Below, piece after piece: positions 35,229 to 44,160 of a stretch of DNA of 64,000 bases (position 1 is the first letter of the stretch; every line of letters begins with the position of its first letter). The notes beneath the pieces are model-generated. The model was given only the letters and a program-made list of their open reading frames with translations, was not told the origin of the DNA and searched no databases. This stretch comes from DASUCS01 sp041166745 (GTDB lineage Bacteria > Actinomycetota > Acidimicrobiia > Acidimicrobiales > JACDCH01). The stretch is from assembly GCA_041166745.1 (NCBI GenBank), contig JBEEGH010000001.1:1-64000 (forward strand), read 5' to 3'. A program made the position numbers and the translations under genes.

Positions 35229-36511
35229 CCTGCACCCTCCGTGGAGAGGCTGCTGACGCAGGGCTGGAATTTTCCGCTGCGCTCACAGGGAATGTAATCC
35301 ACTGCGTCAAGGCGCACGTGGTCGGGCGCGAGGGCTTCGGCAAGCCTCGCTTTGAGCGCCGAGGCATCATCCGGCTGCTCCTCGGCGTTGGCGATGTACG
35401 AGAACGTGCAAGCGCCGGTCTGGTCCTGCTCCAGCTTGTAGACATCCAACCAGGGTGCGTCTCCGACTGCGGCGTCCACCTCGGCTGGGGTGACGATTCG
35501 CCCGTCCTGGAGGCGCACCATGTGAGCACCCCGGCCTTCGACCCGCACCACCGGCAACGCGCTTCCGCACTCGCAGGCGGTCCCCAGCGGGGTGAAATAG
35601 TCGCCGGTGGCGTAACGGATACGCGGCATCAGGCCGTCGTCGATCGTGGTGACATACAGCTCACCCATCTCGCCGCCCTCGACAGGCTTGCCATCCCGGA
35701 CGAACTCCACGTAGAAGTCGCTGTCGTTGATATGCCGCTGCCCGAGGTGGCATTCGAATCCGAGATATCCGAACTCCGACATCCCGATCATGTCGCCGAT
35801 CGGCACGTCCGGCCCGGTGAATTCCTCGATCTGCCGCCGCGCGACGCGTGTCATGAGGGTGTATCCGCACACGATGTGCAGCTGACGCGGTGAGGTGATC
35901 TTCCGGCCGAGCCGCCGCGCGCATCGGGTGAGGAACGCGAAGTGTGTCGGATCCACGACGAGGAGATCGGGCTGGTGGATTCCGATCTCGTCGAGTGCAT
36001 TTACGATCTGCCATTCCGTCGTTGCCAGCAGATCGTGAGCGACGGTCAGCACCAGCGTACCATCCGGCAGCGTCCTGTCCCCCATGCTGGAGAAGCCGGT
36101 AGCGCACTCCACGTCGGAGCAGTTCGGCGGCGCGAAGCGACAGGTCCTAGGGCCGCTGCCCGGACGCCAGAGACCGTCGAAGCGTCGGTTGACCGCGAGT
36201 CCGGTCGCCTGCCGCCGGGCCAGGTCGTAGGAAAGGATGGCGCTGTTGAGGCGGTCCCCGGACGTTCCCGAACTCTGGAACCGCATGACGTTCGGCGAGG
36301 TGAGGGTGTAGCCCTTGGCCAGCACGCCCGCCGGAAAGTTGCGCCGGTAGTGCACCTTCGACGTCGGGGGAATCCGCTGGAAGTCCGCGATGCTGTTGAT
36401 GTCCTGAGGCCGAAGACCGCTGGCCTCCATGTGACGGCGGAAGAACGCCGTGTTGGTGTAGCCGTACGCGACTTCTTCCCGTACGGCTTCGAACTGCAGC
36501 GGGTCGCTCAT
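35225..36511 (-). CDS. PaaK-like adenylate-forming ligase
   Basis: A 428-residue protein starting MSDPLQFEAVREEVAYGYTN. ANL-family motifs of the phenylacetate-CoA ligase/F390 synthetase branch are visible: FQSSGTSGD (P-loop), GMSEFGYLGFEC, PRIRYATGDYF followed by a CECG pair, and the catalytic Lys region ERSGKFQP. The substrate carboxylate is unknown. It overlaps by four bases with genes on both sides (TauD-like upstream, SufS-like downstream), so all three should be made in equal amounts. It could form an acyl-adenylate for CoA, amine or sulfur transfer. Confidence 0.8.
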   Translation of the reverse strand: MSDPLQFEAVREEVAYGYTNTAFFRRHMEASGLRPQDINSIADFQRIPPTSKVHYRRNFPAGVLAKGYTLTSPNVMRFQSSGTSGDRLNSAILSYDLARRQATGLAVNRRFDGLWRPGSGPRTCRFAPPNCSDVECATGFSSMGDRTLPDGTLVLTVAHDLLATTEWQIVNALDEIGIHQPDLLVVDPTHFAFLTRCARRLGRKITSPRQLHIVCGYTLMTRVARRQIEEFTGPDVPIGDMIGMSEFGYLGFECHLGQRHINDSDFYVEFVRDGKPVEGGEMGELYVTTIDDGLMPRIRYATGDYFTPLGTACECGSALPVVRVEGRGAHMVRLQDGRIVTPAEVDAAVGDAPWLDVYKLEQDQTGACTFSYIANAEEQPDDASALKARLAEALAPDHVRLDAVDYIPCERSGKFQPCVSSLSTEGAG

Positions 36512-37521
36512 GCCATGGCTACCAGCAGCGAGCGGCTTCCAGAATATGGTCTCCTGCCATGCGCGAACTGCTCGTTGTCGATGATCAGGACATCGCCCGC
36601 CTGCCAGGGGAAGGCGATCTCCTCCTCTGCGTACGCCGCGCGGATCTCGGCCAGGTCGGCCGGATCGAGCGGGCTGCCGTCGCCGTACCGAGCATCGCGC
36701 GGAAGCTCGTCCTCGGCGAAGTCCGCGCGCAGTTCCTCCTCGACGGGTGCGGGGAGCGCGCTGATATGGAACAGGTGCGCCTGGTTGAACCAGACCATCT
36801 TTCCGGTCGCCCTCGATCGCGTGGTCGCCTGCACCACCTGTCTGGTGCGCAGCTTCTCACCGCCCAGCCACTCCGTCTGGATACCGTGCTCGCCGCAGTA
36901 GGCGTCCACATCGCCCCGATCGGCGGTCTGGAACGCCTCCTGCCAACTCAGATCCAAGCCATGGCCGAAGTTGCGCACGTACATGACGCCGTCCCGTTCG
37001 AAGCGTTCACGGGTCGCGGCGGGCAGCCGGTCGTAGACCAGCGCGCTGTCTGCCAGGGGGGTCTCGCCGCCCTTGGCCGCCGGGATCATCGAGAGGAAGA
37101 ACAGTGTCCCGGGCCACGACGACGCGTACGACATCTCGTTGTGCAGCGGAATGGTCTGGTCGGCCGGGTACTCCGTCGACGTGAAGACTCTGCCGCTAAC
37201 CCGGGTTCGCGGGCTGGAACGATTGTGGTAGTCGAGCAGTTCGCCGCACAGCATCGTGGCGAGTTCCGCGATCCCCGCGGCGTCGAGCCGACTGAAACCG
37301 CGCAGCAGAACGACGCCGTGCTCGTCTCGCAGCCGGCTGAGGGCCGTCCCCGAGCTCGCAAGCCACTCTCGCACGTCGAGCCGACTGACAGTCGGCGTGC
37401 ACGAGACCGGTCGCCTGCCCTCGGCCAGCACGGACGATTGGACCACGTGCTCGGCGCCGACCGCCATGGGCCTGCGGGCATGGGCGAAACGCCCGGCGGC
37501 CCCCGCCTCCTGATTCAGCAC
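36508..37521 (-). CDS. TauD/SyrP-like Fe(II)/2-oxoglutarate oxygenase
   Basis: A 337-residue protein. The start is the GTG at 37521, overlapping the NRPS stop by seven bases. The iron-binding HxE appears in IPLHNEMSYA and the distal His in NEQFAHGRRPYSGSRS, with the 2-oxoglutarate Arg nearby. Overall it resembles SyrP/AsnO-like enzymes that beta-hydroxylate amino acids bound to NRPS carrier domains. Its position right after the NRPS supports action on the tethered amino acid. Confidence 0.85.
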   Translation of the reverse strand: MLNQEAGAAGRFAHARRPMAVGAEHVVQSSVLAEGRRPVSCTPTVSRLDVREWLASSGTALSRLRDEHGVVLLRGFSRLDAAGIAELATMLCGELLDYHNRSSPRTRVSGRVFTSTEYPADQTIPLHNEMSYASSWPGTLFFLSMIPAAKGGETPLADSALVYDRLPAATRERFERDGVMYVRNFGHGLDLSWQEAFQTADRGDVDAYCGEHGIQTEWLGGEKLRTRQVVQATTRSRATGKMVWFNQAHLFHISALPAPVEEELRADFAEDELPRDARYGDGSPLDPADLAEIRAAYAEEEIAFPWQAGDVLIIDNEQFAHGRRPYSGSRSLLVAMA

Positions 37522-40500
37522 TCTTCCTCTGCCTTCTCCTCGAGGAGGTGATCGATGACTTCGGCGAGCTCGGACACGACGGGCCGCTCGAACAGATGCC
37601 GCAGCTTCACGTTCACGACGAACTCGTCACGCAGCATGACGACCAGCTGCGTCGCCATGAGCGAGTGACCGCCGCACTCGAAGAAATCGCTGTCGGCTCC
37701 CATGTCCTCCAGCAGGAGAAGCCGCGCCATGATCTCGGCGACCCGCGCCTCAGTCTTGGTCCGGTGTCCGACGCCGGACACCGAGTCCGCGTCGTAGCCG
37801 CGGCGCTCGGCAAGCCTCGCCTCGTCGATCTTTCCGGCGCTCGTCAGTGGGAAGGCGTCCAGCGCCACGACCTGCGCGGGGACCATGAACTCGGGAAGGT
37901 GCTCCGCCAGAAGGTCACCGATCCAGTCGACAGGCCCGCGGTCGCCTTCCGCATCCGTCAGATATCCCACGAGGTGCTCGCCCGCCTTCTCGCCGCTCAC
38001 CACGACCCGGGCGCCCGTCACCCGTGGGTGCCGGCGCATGACCGCCTCGATCTCGCCCAGCTCTATTCGGAAACCGCGCACCTTGACCTGACGGTCGATG
38101 CGCCCGAGGAACTCGTAGGCGCCGTCGGGCAGCAGGCGGACCTTGTCTCCGGTGCGGTACATCCGCGCCCCGGGGGCCCGGCTGAACGGGTCGTCGGTGA
38201 ACCGCTCCTGCTCCTCGTCCGCCGTTCCGGGAAGATAGCCCTGCGACACCGAGGACCCGCCGATCCAGAGTTCTCCGGGGATTCCGGCAGGCAACGGCCG
38301 GCCCTGCGGATCGAGGACATAGGCGCGTGCGTGCCGCATCGGCGGGCCGAGCGGCACAGTGGAGGTCAAGTCCGCGAGTTCGTTGACGGCGGCCCGGCCG
38401 CACAGCACGCCGACGGTCGTCTCGGACGGACCGTAGTGGTTGTACAGCTCGCAGCCGTTGAGGACGCCCTGAAGCCGGCTGTACGTACCCCAGCCCAAGG
38501 ACTCGCCGCCCAGGACCAGCGCCCTGCGGGGTATCAGCTTCCGCGGCTCCTCGGCTACCAGGAAGAGGGCCTCCAGGTGCGACGGCGTGATCTTGACGAG
38601 ATCGAAGGCCTCACTGCTCAGAAGTTCCGCGAGCGCTTGGGTGTCCGTCGAGATGTCAGCGGCGACCACGCGGAGGCTCCCGCCGGTCAGGAGCGGGGGG
38701 AAAAGCGCGGTGTTGCCGAGGTCGGTACCGAGGCTGCTGAACGCGACCGAGTCGATCCCGCCGGGCAACTCCAACCGGTCCATCACGCCGTCCAGATACG
38801 CCGCGAGTTGACCGTGGCCCACCTGCACTCCCTTGGGAACGCCGGTGGAGCCCGAGGTGAACAGAACGTAGGCGGGATCGTCGTCGGCCGTCTCCACGTC
38901 GGGCCGCTCGCTGCTCCGGTGCGCACAAGCCGACAGGTTCGGGTCGACGAGAACGGGGTCGCAGTCCGGCGGGAGGTCAGCGGTCGTCTCGGCGGTCGCC
39001 ACCGCACGGCGCAAGCCCGCAGCGCTGGCGATCGCGGCTCGACGCTGCGCGGGCAGCTGCGGGTCGACGGGAACGTATCCCGCGCCGGCTTTGGCGATCG
39101 CCAGCATCGCCACGATGGCGACATCGGACCGGTCCAGACATAGCCCGACCAGGTCGCCCGCCCTTGTACCCCGCGCGCACAGCTCGTTGGCCAAGCGATT
39201 CGCCGTCTCGTCGAGTTCGCGGTAGCTCCAGGCCCGCGACTCGGTCATGAGTGCGGTGCGATCAGGGGTGCGCCGCGCGCTCTGTTCCACCTGCCGATGC
39301 CAATGCGCCAACTGCCGGCCCGGAGGCTGTGCGGTGTTGGTGGTCTCGATCAGCGCTCGCGCCGCGTCCTCATCCAGCACCGCCAGCGAAGACGTCGTGA
39401 CGGAAAGGTCGTCTCCGACCGCCGCCAAGACGGCACGCAGGCAGGTCATGAGCACCTCGCTGCCGCCCGCGGCCACCCCCCGGCTCTGGGTGCACAGCGC
39501 GAGGCGGATCTGCTCACCCGAAGCCCAGGCCCGTAGAGCGACCTTCCGGACGTCGTCCGAGGGTTCGATCCACAGATCGTGGAAGGCTGATGCACCCGCC
39601 GGGCCGGGGCTCGCGACATCCTGCAGTGCGAAGCCTGGCAGCCGGGCTGCGTGGTGCCCGGTCGGCTCCGCGGCGCTCCCGTCCGCTGCCTCGAGGGCGG
39701 TCAGGTTCCCGCCCACTAGGCTCAGCAGGTCTTCCAGGGTCGTTGCGTCGGCGATCTCGGCGACGATTGGCATCGGGCTTTCGAAACACCCGATCGCCGT
39801 GGCCAGTTCCGGAAACGCCCGTCCCGTGACAACCGTCTCGACTGCGAGGGCCGCCGGGCGTCCGGCGGCATGCCACAGCGCAGCGAACCAGCCGGTCAAC
39901 AGGACACCATGCAACCCACCCGCGCCCTGATCGCCGAGGGTGCGCAGTTTCCGGGCCAGCGGTGCCGGGACCGTCCACTCCAGCACGTCTTGATCGGTGC
40001 TCTCGGAGCGAACTTCCAGAGGAAGGCGCAGCGGAGGAAGAACCGTCGAAATCGCCTGGGAGCCCCCTGCGTCTCCCCGTTCCTGCTTGGCGCGTTCCGC
40101 CTCGTCGAACTGCCACTGAGCGTAGTCGGCGTATTGGGTGACATCGTCCCGGCTCCACGGGGACTCGTTTCGCCGTGCGGCATAAGCCTGCTGCAGATCC
40201 CGGAAGAAGATCTCGACGGAGCTGCAGTCCATGCTCATCCGAGGCGCCGAGACGAGGAGTGACTGACGCTGATCGGCGTGGGTGAAGATGAAGACGTTCA
40301 GCGCGCAGTCATCCTGATCCAGGGCGAACTGCCGCGCCTCGCTGACGAGCGCGGCCAGGGCCGCCTCGTCACCGGATTTCGACGACACCCGGACCCGCGG
40401 ATCGTCCTCGATCACCATCAGGACAGTGCTGTCCTCGCCGAGGACCCTGCGGTAGACGGTGCGAAGACTCTCATGGGCCAACGCCACGTCGTGCAGGGCG

Positions 40501-40661
40501 GGCTCGAGCACCTCGCGTTCGACCGGGTCAGCGAGACGGACGCCTGCCACCACCCGGCCCGCCTGCCCATCGGCAAGAAGTCCGAGCACATACTCCTGCT
40601 GCCGGGATAGGCGGAAACCTTCCCAGGAGGAGGACGTCGGTTCTGGCCCGGATAAACTCAC
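37515..40661 (-). CDS. Single-module NRPS (degenerate C - A - T)
   Basis: A 1048-residue protein. The start is the GTG at 40661, five bases after AGGAGGT (40667-40673). Residues about 1-440 are a condensation-like domain, but the HHxxxDG motif reads APRMSMDCSS, so the catalytic His is missing. The adenylation domain (about 460-950) has LFTSGSTGVPKG, NHYGPSETT, YRTGDKVR and GRIDRQVKVRGFRIELGEIE. The A4 region reads AFSSLGTDLGNTALF rather than the common FD-S-W form, so the substrate is not easily predicted. A carrier domain (about 965-1045) has DFFECGGHSLMATQ. There is no thioesterase domain; a separate type II thioesterase is encoded at 47772. The upstream open frame to 40853 is not used. Confidence 0.9.
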   Translation of the reverse strand: MSLSGPEPTSSSWEGFRLSRQQEYVLGLLADGQAGRVVAGVRLADPVEREVLEPALHDVALAHESLRTVYRRVLGEDSTVLMVIEDDPRVRVSSKSGDEAALAALVSEARQFALDQDDCALNVFIFTHADQRQSLLVSAPRMSMDCSSVEIFFRDLQQAYAARRNESPWSRDDVTQYADYAQWQFDEAERAKQERGDAGGSQAISTVLPPLRLPLEVRSESTDQDVLEWTVPAPLARKLRTLGDQGAGGLHGVLLTGWFAALWHAAGRPAALAVETVVTGRAFPELATAIGCFESPMPIVAEIADATTLEDLLSLVGGNLTALEAADGSAAEPTGHHAARLPGFALQDVASPGPAGASAFHDLWIEPSDDVRKVALRAWASGEQIRLALCTQSRGVAAGGSEVLMTCLRAVLAAVGDDLSVTTSSLAVLDEDAARALIETTNTAQPPGRQLAHWHRQVEQSARRTPDRTALMTESRAWSYRELDETANRLANELCARGTRAGDLVGLCLDRSDVAIVAMLAIAKAGAGYVPVDPQLPAQRRAAIASAAGLRRAVATAETTADLPPDCDPVLVDPNLSACAHRSSERPDVETADDDPAYVLFTSGSTGVPKGVQVGHGQLAAYLDGVMDRLELPGGIDSVAFSSLGTDLGNTALFPPLLTGGSLRVVAADISTDTQALAELLSSEAFDLVKITPSHLEALFLVAEEPRKLIPRRALVLGGESLGWGTYSRLQGVLNGCELYNHYGPSETTVGVLCGRAAVNELADLTSTVPLGPPMRHARAYVLDPQGRPLPAGIPGELWIGGSSVSQGYLPGTADEEQERFTDDPFSRAPGARMYRTGDKVRLLPDGAYEFLGRIDRQVKVRGFRIELGEIEAVMRRHPRVTGARVVVSGEKAGEHLVGYLTDAEGDRGPVDWIGDLLAEHLPEFMVPAQVVALDAFPLTSAGKIDEARLAERRGYDADSVSGVGHRTKTEARVAEIMARLLLLEDMGADSDFFECGGHSLMATQLVVMLRDEFVVNVKLRHLFERPVVSELAEVIDHLLEEKAEEEC

Positions 40662-40737
40662 CGTGCACCTCCTGTAAGAACCATATTCCGCATACTGGCG
40701 AGCCGCCCCCGAGCCTGGTCCCGCCGCAGCAGTTCCA

Positions 40738-42168
40738 TCACCGATGCTCGACCTCGGCCTGTTCCGGGAGCACGCCGTTCCCCCGCTCGTCCTGCTCATA
40801 TTCGCCGACGGCGACGTCCGTGAACGCCGTCCCCTCCTGCCGTCCAGCCGCATCGAGCCGCGGGGAACGGCCGCCGACCTTCCAATGCCGCCCGTAGTTC
40901 GCCAGCGCTCCGACTGGGCCGGCGGTGTCGCTCGAGGCCGAGCGTGCGCCGAACACCATGAGCTTCACGTGGGTGTCGTATTCGGTGAAGGCGTCGGCGG
41001 CGATCCCCGAAGCCAGCGGCATCGGCATCGGGGTAGAGACGAAGGGCTGGAGTATCCATGGCTCGCCGAGGGTGATCCGTTCACGGACGAAGTCCACCGT
41101 CTTGCGCGCTGCCAGCCGCGAGCCGCCGAGACGGAACACCCCGCGACCGTTGCTGTGGAACCCGCCGACCCCGGCCCCCGACTTGATGATGAGCGACTTG
41201 CGCACACGGTCGGGCAGTTCGATCACCTCAGCCAGATCCGAGATGCGCTCGAAAGATTCATCGACGGCGCCCAGGAGGTCGAACCGAGGAGACACGTCGT
41301 TCAGCAGCACCGACACCGGAATAATCCTCCGCAATCGCTCGGAGAAACGGTGCGCGTACCGAGGGTCGTGCACGAGCGCGAGACCCCACTTCTGACGGTA
41401 GATGTGGTTGTAGGGGGACTCCGGTGTGAATTTTCGCGAGATGGCGTCGCGCGCGAGGCCGACGAACATCTCCGCCGGCATGAGCGACGTGTACCCCTGG
41501 CCGTAGATCAGCCCGGCAGGTATTTGCTTCGCACGGAGGACGTCTGCGCAGCTGCTGCGGTCGACACCAGTGAACGATATACCTCGCCGTTCGGCGAACC
41601 GTCCCAGGAATCCTTCGCCTGGAAGCCAGTCGTCACGGACGACGCTGAGGATGTCCGGCGCTCCGCACGCGTTCTCGGTGAACGCGTCCAGCAAGCCGTC
41701 GGCGAGGAGCCGGCGCTTCGCCGACCCGGCGGAAACGGCGTCGTATGCCCAATCGATACCGGCAAAGAGCCCGAGGCCGCCCGACACCCACTGGACCTCT
41801 GCGATGTACCTCCGATCACGCGCGTGAACGTATTCGACGCGACAGCTGACCGGCTCCATGCCGAGGCGCGCGAACTCCCTCTGGATGGGCACCTCGTGGT
41901 CTTTCAAGCCGAATTCGACGAGCGCGGCGATCGACGGGTCGGCCTCACCGCACAGGCTCTCGCAGTAGATCTCGTTCCAGGTTCGGTACCACTGCCAGAC
42001 CTCGCCGAGGTCACCGCCCATCTCGGCCCATTCGGCCGGATCGATCCGGACCGACGCCGGAGACGGGAGCCAGGAGCCTCCGCTCCGGCCGTATCGGATG
42101 CCGCGCTCAAGTGAGATCTGCGCGACACCAACCGTTTCAGAGGTTGTCCTGGTGAGCACCGAGCGCAT
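40738..42168 (-). CDS. Large protein with ATP-grasp-like C-terminal half
   Basis: A 476-residue protein starting MRSVLTRTTSETVGVAQ. The C-terminal half has SLIIKSGAGVGGFHSNGRG (Lys plus Gly-rich loop), then about 40 residues later WILQPFVSTPMPM and a late TEYDTHVKLMVFGA. This order resembles ATP-grasp enzymes of the circularly permuted or glutathionylspermidine-synthetase-like type. The N-terminal half is unique. An amide- or peptide-forming ligase in cluster 1 is inferred; the assignment is tentative. It is followed by the NRPS 76 bases on. Confidence 0.5.
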   Translation of the reverse strand: MRSVLTRTTSETVGVAQISLERGIRYGRSGGSWLPSPASVRIDPAEWAEMGGDLGEVWQWYRTWNEIYCESLCGEADPSIAALVEFGLKDHEVPIQREFARLGMEPVSCRVEYVHARDRRYIAEVQWVSGGLGLFAGIDWAYDAVSAGSAKRRLLADGLLDAFTENACGAPDILSVVRDDWLPGEGFLGRFAERRGISFTGVDRSSCADVLRAKQIPAGLIYGQGYTSLMPAEMFVGLARDAISRKFTPESPYNHIYRQKWGLALVHDPRYAHRFSERLRRIIPVSVLLNDVSPRFDLLGAVDESFERISDLAEVIELPDRVRKSLIIKSGAGVGGFHSNGRGVFRLGGSRLAARKTVDFVRERITLGEPWILQPFVSTPMPMPLASGIAADAFTEYDTHVKLMVFGARSASSDTAGPVGALANYGRHWKVGGRSPRLDAAGRQEGTAFTDVAVGEYEQDERGNGVLPEQAEVEHR

Positions 42169-42306
42169 GGGTTCTCCATCAGAGGATCATGAAAGATGTT
42201 CGGGACGCGGCTGTCAGGGCGATGCGCGCCGCGAATTAGCACTCTCGCCGGCGCTCCGATCGCATCGCCCGGCACGACAGCGGACTACGCAGACGGTAGC
42301 GCACCG

Positions 42307-44043
42307 CTATCGCGCCGAATCCTTGACGGCGGGAACCGAGTCGTCTTCCTTGTGCGGATCCACGGTGAAGCCGTTCAGATAGTTGTTCGGGTAGTCGACC
42401 GGAACTTCGATGAGCGTCACGCCCTGGTAGTCGCCGGCCAGCTTCAGCGCGTCCGAGAGGTTTTCGATCGAGTCGGCGTGCAGCCCCTGCGCTCCGTTCG
42501 CTTCGGCGAGGCGGGCGAAGTCCACCGGCCTGTACTCGATGACGTCGGGATTGACCCGTCCGTGGCCCATCTGCTGATAGCGCTCGATGAGGCCGGACTT
42601 CGCGTTCTGAAGGACGATGACCGTGAGTTTGAGACCGCACCGCACCGCCGTCTCGAGCTCGGCGCCGCTGGAATGGAAGCCCGTGTCGCCCGCGATGACG
42701 ACGACCTCGCGTTCCGGACGTGCGAGCTTGGCTCCGATGCCGAACGGAAGGCCCGTACCGAAGGAGGAGAGCCCTGCCGAGGTCATGAAGTCCAGCGGAT
42801 TGCGGGCACTGAAGAACAAGGCCGACATGTGCCGGTGGAAGCCGACGTCGTTGCAGAGGATGTAGTCATCGCCGAAGTACTCGTTGACCCGGCACACGAC
42901 CTGTTCGGGGCGCAGCCCGGCAGCCGGCGGCGTGTGATCCTGCGCGATCCTCCTCATGTGCTCGGCCAGACCGGACACGTCATAAGGCTCCTTGTGGGTT
43001 CTGGTCATCCGGTCGAGTGCCTGCATCGCCTCGGCCAGGTCCGGGACGACCAGGTCCAGATCGATGGGAACCCGCTCGGGAGCCGGGTTCGGGAACTCCG
43101 CGAGGCGGATCACCTTCTTCGGGAGCCCGCGGGTCCACACCCAGGGCAGGATGTGCTCGGCCACGTCGTACCCGACCAGCAGCAGCGTGTCCGCTGGCCC
43201 GAACACCTCATCCAGCGCCGGATACTCGATAAACGAATCGATGTGCGGGGTGATCGCACCGTAGTAGAGCGGGTCGTCAGACGGCATGGCGCCGGTCGCC
43301 GCGTACGATGAGACCACGGGAATGCCATGACCGTGTGCGAAGGCCGCTATCTGGGTGACGGCACCGTTGCGCAGGGCGGCGTCGCCCACCAGGATCAGCG
43401 GCTGCGACGAGTCGTCGATCAACTTCGCCGCGGCGGCGATCTCCTCTGGATCGAGTTCGCGGGGCCGGTCTGCCGAGGACGGAGGGCGCTGGCTGAGCGC
43501 GCGCGAGGTGCCGTCGACCACCGCCCGTGCCTTGAGAACGTCGTTCGGGATCGACAGGAACACCGGACCCGCCGGAGCGCTCGTCGCGATCTGGATGGCT
43601 TGCTCGATCACCGCGGCGATGTCGTCCGCCGGGTCCAGTTCGTAGCTCAGCTTCGCGACCGGCCTGCAGATCGAGGCTCCGTCGACGCACTGGTGCGCGT
43701 TGTTGTAGGCCACTTCATAGGTCTCGAGCTGTGCGCTGATACAGATGAGCGGGTATCGGTCGACCATCGCGGTGGCCATGGCCGTCACCAGGTTCGTCGA
43801 TCCCGGCCCGATGGTGGCGAAACAGACCTGCGGCCCGCCGGAGTACCTCGATTCCGCGATGGCCATGAAACCCGCGTTCGCCTCGTGCCTGGTCAACACG
43901 AAGTCCAGATCCGGGACCTCGTCGAAGGTGATCGAGTTCGCCTCCCGGCCGACGATCCCGTAGATCCGCTTGATCCCGGACTCGGACAAGGTGCGCAGCA
44001 TGCGCTTCGCGGTGTTCTCGGTGTTCATTGCTCGTATCCCCAT
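42307..44043 (-). CDS. Thiamine-diphosphate-dependent enzyme, IlvB-like
   Basis: A 578-residue protein; start at ATG 44043 or 44028 (MNTENTAKRM). It has all three domains of the acetolactate synthase/decarboxylase family. The catalytic Glu is in FVLTRHEANAGFMA, a central Rossmann-like domain contains PLILVGDAALRNG, and the thiamine/metal motif is IAGDTGFHSSGAELETA with the Asn in VIVLQNA. Possible reactions are carboligation or decarboxylation of a 2-oxo acid; the sequence alone does not decide. It lies between the APH-like kinase and the ATP-grasp-like gene and probably builds or trims a cluster 1 precursor. Confidence 0.85.
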   Translation of the reverse strand: MGIRAMNTENTAKRMLRTLSESGIKRIYGIVGREANSITFDEVPDLDFVLTRHEANAGFMAIAESRYSGGPQVCFATIGPGSTNLVTAMATAMVDRYPLICISAQLETYEVAYNNAHQCVDGASICRPVAKLSYELDPADDIAAVIEQAIQIATSAPAGPVFLSIPNDVLKARAVVDGTSRALSQRPPSSADRPRELDPEEIAAAAKLIDDSSQPLILVGDAALRNGAVTQIAAFAHGHGIPVVSSYAATGAMPSDDPLYYGAITPHIDSFIEYPALDEVFGPADTLLLVGYDVAEHILPWVWTRGLPKKVIRLAEFPNPAPERVPIDLDLVVPDLAEAMQALDRMTRTHKEPYDVSGLAEHMRRIAQDHTPPAAGLRPEQVVCRVNEYFGDDYILCNDVGFHRHMSALFFSARNPLDFMTSAGLSSFGTGLPFGIGAKLARPEREVVVIAGDTGFHSSGAELETAVRCGLKLTVIVLQNAKSGLIERYQQMGHGRVNPDVIEYRPVDFARLAEANGAQGLHADSIENLSDALKLAGDYQGVTLIEVPVDYPNNYLNGFTVDPHKEDDSVPAVKDSAR

Positions 44044-44160
44044 TCGTCTTTCGTGGGCCTACAGGGAGAGTGGTCTTCCGGCACAGCGCCCTTGATGTGG
44101 TGGCAAGGGCTTCGTGGGAAAACGAGGGTGCGCGGGTGTGGGAGGAGTCGACGGCCGCGC

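Noticed and set aside
37548..39143. 531-codon plus-strand frame opposite the NRPS
   Set aside because: Antisense shadow of a GC-rich gene; it has no ribosome site and no recognisable domain, while the opposite strand encodes clear A and T domains.
40744..42114. 456-codon plus-strand frame opposite the ATP-grasp-like gene
   Set aside because: Antisense shadow with Arg/His/Pro-rich composition and no motif.
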